Shown piece by piece: positions 1-13,268 of a stretch of DNA of 64,000 bases (position 1 is the first letter of the stretch; each line of letters begins with the position of its first letter). Location of the stretch: contig BROG01000266.1 in assembly GCA_030159075.1 (NCBI GenBank), positions 633,501 through 697,500 on the forward strand. Reading direction: 5' to 3'. The notes beneath the pieces were generated by a model. The model made no database searches. It was not told the DNA's origin and saw nothing but the letters and a program-made list of their open reading frames with translations. The position numbers and the translations under genes are program-made. This stretch comes from Atrina japonica (taxonomy: Eukaryota > Mollusca > Bivalvia > Pterioida > Pinnidae).

Positions 1-198
1 AAAAAATCAGTTCGTGGAAGTGGAACACACACATCGATCTGGTCGTAAACTCTGTGCGCGATGAAATACAATTTCAAGATTGATGAAAAATGAAATGAAG
101 TTGAATTTTATTATGGTATTTGGTCAGGATTTTAACATCAACCCCTACAACTCTACCAGGCTAGGGAGTACGAGGATTTCATATCTCTGATTGACCAA

Positions 199-285
<87 letters not shown>

Positions 286-981
286 ACGATGAAAGGAAAG
301 ATCCCCAAAACTATCAAAAACACATTATAGAGCCTACACAAATGCAACAACATTTAACTTAAACTAACAGCAATTTTGTCCCTTGTAATGAACATTATTT
401 AAATATACTGAAAATATTTTACATTATGTTGTTAAGAGTATGAAATATATATTAGGGAGGAAGGAAAGTGTGGGACAAATTGTGACGTGCATATCATATT
501 GTCTATAATTGTATTTTATTGCAAGACATGGTGTTAATTTATATCTAGATTGATATAATACATAGTTAATTTGTCTATGTTATCTATAGCGTTTTATGTC
601 TAATTTGCTTATTTGCTTAAAAAGCCAATTTGTACAAAGGATTTAATGGTTAATGCGGTTTTGAAGCCATTGTGAGTAAGTGTTTTTTTTAGAGTTTTGA
701 ATGATAGATTATATATAAGTTTCCAATCACTATTACAAATGTTGAAAACGGTGTTCCACTTAAGAATTGACTGTTAGGAGTAAAAAATGCTTAAAATGGA
801 TTACACCAGACATATGGCAAAAGAAAAGATGATAATAATAGAAACATCTAGTAAAGTGGTGCGAAGAACGAGTGTGGGGCAGAAGTGGAAAACTGGATAT
901 TTAGCCTTGAATGTTGGATGGTCATCAGGAATAATATTGCGTAGATGGACATCAAAAGGACAACGAAGCTGACAACCACTA

Positions 982-1048
<67 letters not shown>

Positions 1049-1596
1049 TCGTCACAGAGCAATCTTTCCTGTATTATTTGGGACTTCATATGTTTCATGG
1101 TGTTAGAACTATGATCACTGTAAATGACAATGTAAATTCCAATAAATACATAATTAGATATACTGGAACATCATTTGGGGCATTTTTATAGGGAAAATAC
1201 AAACCATTTTCCTCATTTACCGGTCATATAACTGACCTAAGAAAATCCCTGATATGACCATGTCTAAATGTTCAGCGTCTATATGGACTACAATATAATA
1301 AACACTACATTGTAGCCAGCACAGCCCCTAGATATCAATATCATTGAGAAGGAATTTGAAGACTGTAAAAACACAATCACAACTCGTGAACAGCTGATTG
1401 TGAAAGTGTGTGTCAAAGCATCCCGTGTAAATTATATTCGTTAATCCAACACGGTTGCGAAAAGTGATAAGGATGAAATATATTACAGATATAAAAGTAA
1501 GATAAACAATGGTTGCTACAGAAATCCAGTCCATTGCGAAGTTGTTGACGTAAACAAATGTCGCCATTAAGACGTCAGTGACGAATACTTCCATGA

Positions 1597-1677
<81 letters not shown>

Positions 1678-2228
1678 ACAAAGATAATTAAGTTAATTAT
1701 TGAATTTAATCTAGCACACCCAACACATCATCAAGCTATATGCCAAATGTTTTGATGCGTAAGGTATCATACTACTACTGCTTCATTAAATTAAATACCT
1801 TTTATGTACGTAACGTGATATCAATGGAATTCGTTTACTTTGAAAGATATTTCACCTTACGTGACGATTTCAATTTCCATATCACGAATTTTCCGTTCCT
1901 GAGTAGTAATATCCCGTCTTTTACTGCCTATGCAGTTTTCGTTTCACAATTTATACGTTATGTCGGGGCATTCTCCTTTTATGGGTGTTTTATTCTGATC
2001 CAAACGAATAGCCAGTGGACTACAGATACAAAGATACATTACACGCTTAAAATCTTTACTAATGAAGTTTTATGATCGATACAGGGATCTTCTAAAACGA
2101 TATGAAGCCTATATCTCAGGAGTGTTAGATGGTACATATATGAGATCCTGCAGTGCATTTGTACTGTGTAACAATAAAGCATAACCTATGAACTCCTCAA
2201 AAAGCTAAGATAATCATCTTCGTACAGT
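1..2228. repeat. Noncoding flank with three dinucleotide arrays
   Basis: GA array 203-281 (one CA interruption), GT array 984-1047, AT array 1600-1674. Open frames here consist of these arrays or are unsupported. Nothing else recognised. Confidence 0.8.
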
Positions 2229-4485
2229 GATGATAATGGTGCTTCTTGGGATCGAATTACTGACCACTAATTACATTAACTCCTACTGAGTCATAGAGAA
2301 CCCAAGGGTATGCTGTCTGGGCACGTGAATGGTGTTGCACAACAGATTCGGAATATGTGTTCTCCTGCATTGTAGAGACATGTACTGGTATATATCTCTG
2401 GCCAAAAAATCGCCGAATTTATCTTTTGATTAACGTCACTCAATATCTCTCCGAATCGCCAAATTTGGGACCAAATGCCCGATACAGTGAACCATTAAAT
2501 TAGTTTTAAAGAACTATATAAATATTCCACAAACCAAAACTTAACCGACATCGGAAACTGTATGGAAACCTGAAGTTTCCGCGCGGAAATTAAGGTGTCC
2601 TCTTGGTTTCCGCCAAGTTTCAGCAATGCGGAAACTGTATATTTTGTGCATGATAATAACCTGACAAATACCCAAGACGGAACGGTGCCCAAATGACTAT
2701 GATGGGCCAAACTTCCACATCAGATTGGGTTTTTACTTGTAGACTAGGCCAAGATGGCTTTAGGGATATATTTAGGGATTTCTGTGCTTTGTATGATACC
2801 ACATTTTGTTTCGGAACTCTACATCTAGTTCAAATTCGACTTAAAAACTCCCCCAAAGTTAACATAATTATCTTTTACAGTGGTTACTCCAAGACGGCTT
2901 TACGAATGCATTTAGGGTTTTTGTTTCCCGCAACTCAATATTTACTTTAGATTCGAGCTCACCTGATGAAGTCTTATAGACAGAAACGATCGTCTTGAGC
3001 ATTTGATTTTGCTTTTTAACAAAACTTTAACTTTGGTATTATGTTTATAATATTTTATGGCACCAATCACGAAAACATCGGAAATCATCAGCACATTGTT
3101 TCTAAAGGCATTTATATGCTATATAATGATGCGATTGAAAAGTTATTATATCGTCTTGAGCATTATAACTTTGGTATTATGTTTATAATATTTATAACCA
3201 CTAGGTCGTTGCCACTGCTGGTGGACCGTTTGAGTCCCCGAGGGTATACACAAACCTAGTATCTGGTATTCCGGTACCAACTGTTCATCTTATACTAAAG
3301 TAATATTTGGCACTGTTAACACCATTTAAATTCGAATTTTTTTTAAAGCTAAGATAGTCCTTTTTTACAGTGGTTACTCTTAGACGGATTTCGGCTATAC
3401 TTTTAGAGATATTATTTGGCCTTGTATGATACCACTTTATCTTTAGAAAATACACATACTTTTCAAATTAAAGCTCAACTGATGAAGTCTAATTGACAGA
3501 AACGATATCGTCTTGAGAATTATAACTTTGGTATTATGTTTATAATATTTACATTGTTTGTTATCAACGCGTAAAAGGGTCATACAATGAGTCCTGTCAC
3601 TGACATTGAAATTATCTTGCCATCGTATTTTCACCCTTTAAACACTGTAAGCAATTGTATATTTCCCTTAAACGAATGTTTAATTGCTGCTCATAAACTG
3701 CGAAAATTACAATAATATATAAGAAAACAGTGCAAAATAGGATTAGCATAATGTCAGAACCAAAGAAATTTATATATTCCCATTTTCAGCGATTTCTTTG
3801 CAAAAATCAAGAGGTTTAGTCCAAAAATTCAACTTTCCCGTTCTAAACGTTTTGTATGTCGTACAGGACACACTGAACATCAATAATATGTAAAGAAACA
3901 AACTGTTGCAATTAGTTCCCATTTCGGCATGATTTTTCATAGAATGACTGGCCTACAAGTGAAAATCCAATCCGATGAGGAAGGTTGGCCCATCATAGTC
4001 ATTTGGCCACCGTTCCTTCTTGGGTATTCGTCAGGTTATTTTCATTGATGATGTCATTGCACAAAATATACAGTATCCGCATTGCTGAAACTTGGCGGAA
4101 ACCAAGTGGACACCTTAGTTTCCGCGCGGAAACTTCAGGTTTCCGTACAGTTTCCGATGTCGGTTAAGTTTTGGTTTGTGAAATATTTATATAGTTCTTT
4201 AAAACTAATTTAATCGTTCACTGTATCGGGCATTTGGTCCCAAATTTGGCGATTCGGGAGAGATATTGGGTGACTTTTCTCAAAAAATAAATTCGGCGAT
4301 TTTTTGGCGCGAGGCATATACCAGTACATGTCTCTACAATGCAGGAGAACACATATTCCGAATCTGTTTTGCAACACCATTCAAGTGTCCATACAGCATA
4401 CCCTTGGGTTCTGTGTGACGCAGTAGGAGTTAATTTAATTAGTGGTCAGTAATTCGATCCCAAGAAGCACCATTATCACCATGCA
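2229..4485. mobile_element. 2.25-kb element with approximately 480-bp terminal inverted repeats
   Basis: Left arm 2229-2712 and right arm 3983-4485 are imperfect reverse complements over nearly their whole length (GATAATGGTGCTTCTTGGGA, CGAATCGCCAAATTTGG, TTTCCGCGCGGAAA, ACCAAAACTTAACCGACATC). The 1.27-kb centre holds repeats of CGTCTTGAGCATTATAACTT but no transposase. Nonautonomous long-TIR element; superfamily undetermined. Confidence 0.8.
2735..3560. repeat. Dispersed repeat, two diverged tandem copies
   Basis: Units at about 2735-3056 and 3289-3556 share TACAGTGGTTACTC, AGACGG, GATGAAGTC, GACAGAAACGAT and CTTTGGTATTATGTTTATAA. Further copies: 5115-5235 and, inverted, 55210-55450. Confidence 0.75.
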
Positions 4486-5759
4486 TTACTTCTTAGGCTA
4501 TTAAAAAGTTTAAAGGAACAAAATTAATGATCAAGTGACGTGGAAACCTCAGTAAAGGTGTCTTATTTCATCAGGACAATATCCCCATACTTACCTGTTC
4601 TCGTTCCTCAGACTTCCATTTATTACCAAAATTGAAAAGGGCCATTCGTGGTACCAATTTCCAGACAGCAGATGACGTTATATATGCAATGAAGGGTTTT
4701 CTGGAGTTAAGAGAGGCTCTCCTTTAAAAGTGGCATTGAGGCTCTTAAACATCGCTAGCAAACGTATATTGACACTGAAGGAGATTATGTTGAGAAATAG
4801 TGCAATACGTATCCCAACAGACAATTCTTTACATCTTTATGAGGTTCAACACTTATGAAGTAACCCTCGTGCTACCGGCGTTTGTCTCCCTTGCTGTTAT
4901 CACGTGTTATTTTAACCTGGTTTTCAGTACTATTTTTCATCTTCAGTTACCGACTGACTCTTGGCCACTTTTGGCGTTTTGTTTCATCTCATTGATACTT
5001 TATTAAACCCATCTTCGTTGTCAGTATCAGTGGAACTTCGATCTGCTTTTTTTTAGCTTTGTTGTGAAAAATAAACTAATCCGTTGTTGATGTGAGTCTT
5101 TCTTTTATCTTTGGTCTTGTCAAATACCATTTTCTCTTTAGAAAATCTATTTAAGATTGGAGCTCAACTGATGAAGTGTAATTGACAGATACGATCGTCT
5201 TGAGCATTTTAACTTTGGTGTTATGTTTATAATATATCTTTCAAATTGTTTTGTTTTGTCCCTGTGTACTCTGTATGATATAATTTCTTCCAAATGGACG
5301 ATATTGTCTGTATAATTCGGGTACAAAATAGTTTGGTTCCAGGGTTTTTCCCTCCACATTTATAGTTGATATTCAGGTATATTCCCAATAGCAAATTGTA
5401 TCTTTTTTTTTTTTTTTTCTTTTTTTTTTTTGCCAAATTTTCACAATCATGAACATAATTAAAGATTCAGTCCGTTCAAACAGAGCACTTCATCTCATGT
5501 GAGAAGATCCATCCCATCACCACAATATATCCATTGTATTCTTATGTAAGAAGGATGTGTCCTAGCCAGATTTATCTTCTGTTTTGCCCACCATAGTTTC
5601 TTTATCCTTACACGTAGATAAAATTACGTCACACATTTGCTCTGAAAATATAGTGCCATTTTTTTCCATCGGAAGGAAATCTAGTTGTCTATCTTATCAG
5701 TCACAAATTTTCCAAACTAGGATGTTTTAGATACGAATCATCATTGAAAAATAACACGT
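4486..5759. other. Noncoding stretch
   Basis: A fragment of the 3289-3560 repeat family at 5115-5235 and T-tracts at 5403-5431. No gene seen. Confidence 0.5.
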
Positions 5760-5994
5760 CGGGTCTTCAAAGACTAAGAACCGGAGCGGGCACAAAGAAC
5801 CGGAGCGGGCACAAAGAACGCGGAGCAATATCTGGCAGCAGAGTTCAAAGCTGACTTGATTTTCTGCTCACAAACAAACAAATACGAGCTTTTACCTTCT
5901 GCTTCTGGACAAATGAGTTGTTGGATCTCTGCCGTCCGATATTGTTCCGCGTTCTTTTGTGTCCGCTCCGGTTCTTAGTCTCTGAAGACCCGGC
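5760..5994. mobile_element. Foldback element CGGGTCTTC...GAAGACCCG
   Basis: Long inverted arms (AAGACTAAGAACCGGAGCGG against CCGCTCCGGTTCTTAGTCTC). The left arm carries a 19-bp tandem duplication (AACCGGAGCGGGCACAAAG). No open frame. Confidence 0.78.
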
Positions 5995-6340
5995 TTGAAT
6001 AGTTTGATTGTTGTATGAATGTGGAGGTAAAATGCAAAGCTTTCACCGCCACAAATGTGAAAGGACACAGAAATGTCAAGGCAATTTCCATTCCCAGTAA
6101 TTTTCAAAGTGTATGGTTCATTGATTCCGATGCCATTAAGTATCAGCACATTTATCCATGTCGGCCGTGTGATCCCCGTCATGTGCTGCATTAAAATACT
6201 TTTGTGCAACCTTTGACAAATGACACTGTCTCGTAGTCTAGAGCCTAAGTGATGGTAATTAGAAATGAAAATTATTGTGCATTACTGCAGTCTTAGGGTA
6301 ACATAGAGATAACATGAAAATTATACAAAGTCATGTATAT

Positions 6341-6567
6341 ATTTCTATTACGTGCGTACGTAAAAGCTAATACATGCGAACGTATTAGCTAATACGAACG
6401 CACGTACGTGCGCACGTTCTTAGTCGAGCCAATGATATGGGGCGTATCAAATATCCATATTTGAAACGCCCAATATGATTGGCTCAGCTAATTCATGTGC
6501 AAATATTATTATTATTATTATTATGTGCGAACGTATTTAAGCTATTACGTGCTCACGTAATAGAAAT
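6341..6567. mobile_element. Foldback element with two nested palindromes
   Basis: Outer arms ATTTCTATTACGTG... against CACGTAATAGAAAT. An inner palindrome at 6426-6485 pairs GAGCCAATGATATGGGGCG with CGCCCAATATGATTGGCTC. Between them is a short ATT run. Confidence 0.72.
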
Positions 6568-7234
6568 GTTTTTGTTCCATGTCATCCCCATGCCACCGTA
6601 TGACAAGCTACACGGAAAAACGTTTTATTTCTCACTGAATACTTTCCTATGTATATGGGACAAATAAAAACGATATATTACTCTAGTCAGTGTAATTTTA
6701 ATGATATGCTTCATCACCTAAAATTTAAACTTGTCCAGGTCAAGGTTCACAAGACTCCATCCCGCCAGGTTATATGTATTTTACTATACTTTGTTCAGTG
6801 TTTCGATGCGCTTAAAAGTAGGTACTAAATTGTCATTTGAATTTGTTAATTTCCATACCGATTTATTGACACAGTTAGTTATCTAAACGATATATCTTTA
6901 TGTTTCGTATTTGAAAGACTGAAAATATATTTCGATAATTATATATACATTGTATTACAAAATATGTTTACAAACAATAAAGTTCAACAAGTGGATCGAA
7001 GTCGGTCTCTGTGACGTCATATATAAAACAGGCAGTGAATCGTGTGAGTTTTCAACGACATCGTCCAATGAAATAACGTGAAATAAACAGACTGCATTAG
7101 AATTATCTATTTAGTCTTTTTTTTTTTTATTATTTTGTATATATCAGTTAAATTTACAGAAATATGTTATTTTCTAAGATTGAAATTTGACCGGTTCTTA
7201 AAATGGGGCGCCTTGATGCAGGCTCGGACATGTG

Positions 7235-7370
7235 TACATGTATGTGTTCACAATCTACCCATTTCGTAAACTGGTCCACCATGACGAGAACATAGGTATT
7301 TTTTGCGACTGATAAGGTCCGAGAAAATCGATATGAACTCAATGGGGACTCCAGGGTAACCCATCCCTGT
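7235..7370 (-). pseudogene. Retrotransposon integrase fragment (Ty3/Gypsy type)
   Basis: The minus strand encodes VAKNTYVLVMVDQFTKWVDC, matching the start of the integrase catalytic core (GN-Y-x-LV-x-VDQFTKWVE). The first catalytic Asp is in VMVDQF. Upstream similarity is frame-shifted, and nothing follows on either side. A short relic, not a gene. Confidence 0.75.
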
Positions 7371-8295
7371 CTCCATTAAAGGTGACTGTCTGGGCTAATA
7401 AAAAAAAGATTAAAAACCTTATCATATAGCATATTGCTGCCATATTTAAAACCCAGACTGACAGGTAAATGCGACATTTCCATACATTGGCGGATCGAGA
7501 GGGGATCTAGAGGTTGCCTACTGGTTGCAACCCCCAGTGCCCCTATGAATTTGGCATTAGATTTATCAAAAAAATTGAACTGTCGAACCCACTGGCATTC
7601 AGTCTCTGTCCTCCGTTAAATTGTACATAATTGGGGTGGGGTAATCATATACATGTTGCTTCTTTTGAATGGACTAATACAATCTAACGCCAATTTGATG
7701 GATGTAGTATTCTGGACCCTAGTGTAGAAAACTTTGTTTGTCCATGACGGGAAATGCCGAGTCATGGACAAACAAAATTTTGTGGACAGGGATTGAGATA
7801 TCGCCACCCCTCCCTCAAATTGGCATTTGACTGTTTTTCTCTGCATAAATTTTGTCTTTTATAAAATTATCAAATTAACCGGGGAGCATATGTCCGAACT
7901 ACCAAGATTTTGACTGAATTTCCCTTCGTTTCAAAGAAAAGTTATTGATTATAATTTATCGATGTAATACTTCTGAAATATATAAAACAGGTCCCAACTA
8001 AGTGTCTGAAAGATTCAAAATTGCCTCTCAATACTTGTAAATTAAAGAATGTCGGACCATGGGATGCGTAGCCAAGACTTATTTTCTCTTATATCGTATG
8101 ATTTATGTCTGCGACATTCTTTGAGACGGACTAATGTGTCATCTGAGCCGTAGAATTGTCGTTATGTCGTGGAGGCCTGCAGCAAAGATAACATACCGGT
8201 ATGTTTCTTGGAGGCTTCGAAATTTTAAATTTCTGACTGGAAATGAAAACTGCCAGTGTCTCCTAACACCAGCGATATTTAAAGTTAATATATAT

Positions 8296-8371
<76 letters not shown>

Positions 8372-9045
8372 ATATATATATATTAGCTTTATATATCGCT
8401 GCTAACACTAACAGATTCTTGCTTCACAATTTATCCGACAATCTATAAATATGTTCAGTTAGGCATGTAATGCATAGGCGTCGGAAGCAAATTGAAAGTG
8501 GGGGGTGGGGCTAAACCAGCTTAAAACACATACACACACGCCAGAAACGTCTGGGGGCTAATTTTCAACCCTATCTTTGCAAAAAAGTCTGTTCGCCAAT
8601 TTTCAACACCTATGTCTATCTTTGCAAAAAAGTGGGGGGGCTAAGCCCCCCCCCCGTTCCGAAGCCTATGTAATGTATACATTTTTTCGAAATAGTATGA
8701 TAATGTTATCCCTCACCTTTTTACTCAGTGGATCCGCCACTGATTTTGTAAAGGCCCATTCACATTTTTACTTTGTTATTATTGTTTAGTAAGTCTATCG
8801 ATAGATAGGCCCTATCTAAAATAATTGAATCAAAACCCTTTTATAATATCCAGTAAAAGTTTAATTTTACAAAATATAACGGTGTTGCACCACATATTGT
8901 CTACGTCTGAATCAATTAAAAATACCCGGTTACAAAACTCGACCTGTTATTTATTGATTGCCGCGTTAAAATTTTAGCCAATCAAATTCGTTCAGAAATT
9001 CTCTCCTTCTAAAATTGATGCTGTCAGCCAACTTCCTGTAAAGTG
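7371..9045. other. Noncoding stretch with AT array and nested MITE
   Basis: AT array 8296-8383. A palindrome at 7735-7785 (TTTGTTTGTCCATGAC / GTCATGGACAAACAAA). The words TTGGCGGATC (7487) and GATCCGCCA (8731) may be the ends of one larger element. Also the MITE at 8473-8670. Confidence 0.5.
8473..8670. mobile_element. MITE CATAGGCGTCGG...CCGAAGCCTATG
   Basis: About 12-bp inverted ends, flanked by TAATG on both sides (5-bp duplication). The interior has a repeated GGGGGCTAA/CTATCTTTGCAAAAAAGT motif and a C-tract. Noncoding. Confidence 0.78.
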
Positions 9046-9071
9046 ATGTCGAAGATCAAAACGTCAAAACG
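9046..9071 (+). CDS. Candidate first coding exon of an unidentified gene
   Basis: ATG TCG AAG ATC AAA ACG TCA AAA CG followed by a perfect GTAAGT donor (MSKIKTSK plus two bases). It lies where CpG-rich sequence to the left gives way to CpG-poor sequence to the right. It joins in phase with 25972-26048. No homology is recognised; it could be a 5' exon of a long upstream transcript. Confidence 0.35.
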
Positions 9072-10975
9072 GTAAGTATCCATTTGTTTTCACCTGGGTT
9101 ATATTTAGAATTTGGTGCGGAAAATACCCCGTTAGTATCGTGTTTACATGCTCGTGTGCACATTACTCGTTTATTCATTCAATTACCAGAAATGCGTTCG
9201 TGGCATATCTGTTGTTTACGTTTACTGCCAATACTGGGTTAGGCTAATCATGTCGAGAACTTGATGATCACTGAGTCAGTAACTTCAGAGTCATATTTAC
9301 ATTGATGAGCGATGACCCGTTGTAAGGGTTACGGCTATATGATGTTTCTCTCCATTTATCGATACCTATGGAGATAATCAGGTTTTTTGATATTCACATC
9401 GTGTAGATGGCCTTCTGCTCTCTGGAGGGAATTTTAGTTCTCTGATTCATGGATTGCATTGAATGGATGTTAACAAGCACGTGGATTTATATTATAACTG
9501 AAGTATGTACATATTGTAAGATGGGAATGACGGATGGAGTATACATCCTGCATGTGTAAGTAGAGTAACTTTAGTCGTATGTTGTATTGACATTGTCAAT
9601 GACCTATGGTCACTCTGGGTTTCACACATAATACATATGTGCATGTATTGTATACAAGAAGTACACAATCTATTAGTCCAACAAAATCTCCATCAAGCAA
9701 CACAGCATAAATTTATAGACACATTCCACTTTCAGCATGTAACATTAAATAAATGGAAGGAAATCATCTGTCTGTAGAATGAAATATTTTTTATTTGCTT
9801 CATATTGATTATTTTAATTAATTTAAGGCAAAACAACGAAAGTGCATTCAATCCACAAAGGGCGGAATGGTTATTTTTGTCTCGCATGCTACATGTAGTA
9901 AAACAAAATTGTGAATTCCCATTGATATTTTAGCATACCATTTATGAAAGGCATAACAAATTTTCTTGCTGTGATGTGCTGTATAGTGTCTTTGTGCAAA
10001 AACAAAAAGTAGTTCCTACAAAAAATATTTATATGTACAAAATGTATATTAGTTAATCATTACTACAGTAACATAGAAGACCACCTGTCTTGTGAAACTT
10101 TGATAACCCCTTACATGTGCATAATTTAAATCCTTTTGGTAAGACCTTCTGTAACATAACAATAATTAACTGTCTTGTTAGTACACAATTACAATGTCCA
10201 TGGTAGTGGCATAAGTGGTGGACTTTTAAGACAGGTTCTGCTGTAAATGAATTTCTACTTTGCGTATATACATTTATATACATGTAGATGTATGCACAAT
10301 GACATTTACCAGTCTAATAGTACTTCAGAGTTTTGGGCCTGACACCATAAATACAGAAAATTCTCAGACAAATTTTATTCTCAAAAGTTAAGAATTTACT
10401 CATCTGAGAAAAAAGTAAATTCGTATAAGTACTTTATATAAGATAAATGACTCGGTACATACACTGGGGCACATATACCAGACTAATTTTACACTGTCCC
10501 TATTGTAAATGTACATGTAAACAAACATTGTATGGCCAAAACAAGTCAACAGAAAAAGAAGTGTTGGTCTTCTAAATCTCTATCACTCAAATAACACATT
10601 GTTTTCAAAAGCATGTCCTGAAATGCTCTAGAGCAGTAGAGACCATGTCATTTGCGTCTACAAAATGTGTTTATCCCGAGGCAAACATAGGGGCTGCCAT
10701 TTTTTCTGTTAAAAATTACTTACATGTAAATCAGCTATATCATTTTTAAGTATTCTATCACTTGAGAAAGAAATTTGTCTAAGAATTTCTTTATGGTCCA
10801 CAACTTTACCCAAGTCGAGAAAATTCTCAAAATTTGAGTAAAATCTTGAAGTCGAGTAAAACATTTGTCTGAGAATAGTTTAATGGCCCTGGGCCGTGGT
10901 TAAATTCTTGGGTGGTGCATACAGCTTCTCTGCATGCTATGGGTGGATAGAAAATTCTGACTTGGCAAAACATGA

Positions 10976-11240
10976 ACAAGGTTTTCCCTAGGATGTTATT
11001 TTAGTATGTCTCAGGGACCCACAAGAACAAAATTCCTTCAGGAGTCCTTACAGTCCCAAAGTCAATGAAATTCAAGAAAATATGTGAAAACAAGGACCAT
11101 GTTTTCAGTCTCGGGTTGAAAAAAAAAATCACTGAATTTGTGTGCATCCTTACAGACTTGCTAATAATATAATGTTTTGCATCATGAAAATATTTTATGC
11201 GTCAAAGACGCAGAAATCATGGGTAAGGGAAAAGCATGCA
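10976..11240. mobile_element. Element GGTTTTCCCTAGG, copy 1
   Basis: About 265 bp, matching 11681-11942 along its length (CAGGGACCCACAAGAACAAA, AAGTCAATGAAATTCAAGAA, GACGCAGAAATC). Direct orientation, 0.7 kb apart. No coding signal. Confidence 0.72.
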
Positions 11241-11680
11241 TGAAATATGTCTATTCAAGGTGAGAGATCAGAAAGGCATGTCTACATGTGCAATGTAATG
11301 TATGAAAAAAGCAAGGGTCTGCCTCTTGATAATACATTTACATGTACAAATGTAGCATGGCTTGATGCTCTAAAAAATCATGATATGTTAATTTGGTTAT
11401 TATTTAGTCAACAGTGCTTTCAAGTTACAGGTAAAAACTTGTGGCATTACACATGAAGCTGGGGACCTTTACATTAAATTTAAAAAAATCCTTATCAAGA
11501 CACAAAACTTATCAATGGAACCTGTCTTGAGAGACCAGCTCATCTGCCACTGAAATATGATCTCAAGACAGGTGGTCTCTCAAAAGAGATTTTATTTATA
11601 TACATTGTATATGTACATGTACATTAGGGCTGCCACAATACAGAGAGAGCATACCACGATATATTGCAATTTTGGTTATG

Positions 11681-11942
11681 CAGGGTTTTCCCTAGGGTGT
11701 TATTTAGTGAGTCCCAGGGACCCACAAGAACAAAAATCTTGAGTCCTTCGTTAAATTTTCAAGTCCCAAGTCAATGAAATTCAAGAAAATACATGAAAAC
11801 AAAGGCACACATTTTCAGTCTCAGGTTGAAAAAAAAGAGTTTTTGTGCGTCTTTAGGGACTCACTAATATTCATGTTTTGCATCCTGAAATTATTTTGTG
11901 CGTCAGAGACGCAGAAATCTGGCGTAGGGGGGAAACCCTGGT
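11681..11942. mobile_element. Element GGTTTTCCCTAGG, copy 2, with inverted ends
   Basis: Ends CAGGGTTTTCCCTAGG and GGGGAAACCCTGG are inverted, suggesting a TIR element. A partial CAGTGGAACC-family copy lies just upstream at 11513-11595. Confidence 0.72.
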
Positions 11943-13268
11943 TATGTACATTTGTATTGCAATATATTGCCAACAATTAGCACAAAAAAAAAACATCTGT
12001 AAGGTTACTAAAACAAGTAGTATTCTTTTAAAATCCATATTATATAACAATATTTTATCACTTTATCGAAGTACATGTACTTGGTGTAGATATATAACAG
12101 AATGAGTAACCATCATCATGACTGTTATGTACTAACTTTCAGTACATGTACTTGAAATTTGAACTCAACGAAACATTTGATTTTAATTCTACTCTTAATG
12201 TAAATTGTAATGCAACAAAACAGATATCATTCAACATACATTGTAAGATTTGCTGTTCCACCACAATACTACATAAATGTATTGCATCAGTGATTTTGCC
12301 TTTTACATACAACAACGCCTGACACTACTTCTTGTGTTTTGCGTGAATGACCTTTGTAAAGAAAATAATATTCTCATGTAGCACACTTTGCTTATTTGTC
12401 AGGAATCACATAGAAATCTGCGATTGCCACCATTATGGTTGATACACAATGTTGTAAAGCGCTTATAGTTAAACAGTGCCATATTTTAGTGCACTTACAA
12501 ACATTCATCTGATCGAGATTACTAAGGTTATGAAAGTGATAATAATTTGTCGATCGGTGTATATTTTCATGAAAACAATTGAAAATTAAGTTTTATTTTC
12601 TAGATATTTCACTTTAACAAGAAGAATTATTAAATTTGATAATTTTTTGGCGATATACCTGTACACTGTGCTGTATCGTGGTATCCATATTGTGGAGCAA
12701 TGTATTGCAATACACTGGTATATCAGTTTATTGCAGCAGCCCTAATATACATCTATGCTTATAATATGTAAATGTATATATATTTAACTAAGTGGTTTTC
12801 AAAATGTGATCTCTGACTCAATACTGGTTCTACTGTGTTTAATTAAAGCAAATCAAAGCTACAATTGGAAATTTTATCTCGGTGACAATCTTTGATTTCC
12901 TGCTTCAGTCATACATTTGTACATGAACACTTCATTTGATTTGTAGATTACATCGGAACTTTCTGTTCACTATATTTTCTTTAATTCAAACATAGTAAAG
13001 GGCATATTTGACAATGTACATACATGTATCAACTAATAGAATATCATTTCTTTTTTCCTTTGAAAAAATGTTAAGTAGCATTAGACAAGCAAAGAAAATT
13101 AATTTTGTTTTACGTGATTGTACATGTATCTAAAGAGGTTTTCGTGTTTTCAAACAGTTTTGTTGTATTTTGATGTATTTTTAAATTTCAAATAAAATGT
13201 TGCTAAAATTCCCAATTCAAAAGGCCCAGGCCCCATTCCCAAAATAGTGTGAAAAATCTCTGTATACA

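Noticed and set aside
1328..1681. 117-codon minus-strand frame with an Ile-Tyr run; similar frames at 8134-8448 and 41302-41814
   Set aside because: Built on AT arrays; the non-repeat parts have no domain or splice support.
7486..8742. Large element with CATTGGCGGATC and inverted GATCCGCCACTG ends
   Set aside because: Only about 12 bases match at the ends and no target duplication was seen; could be two unrelated fragments.
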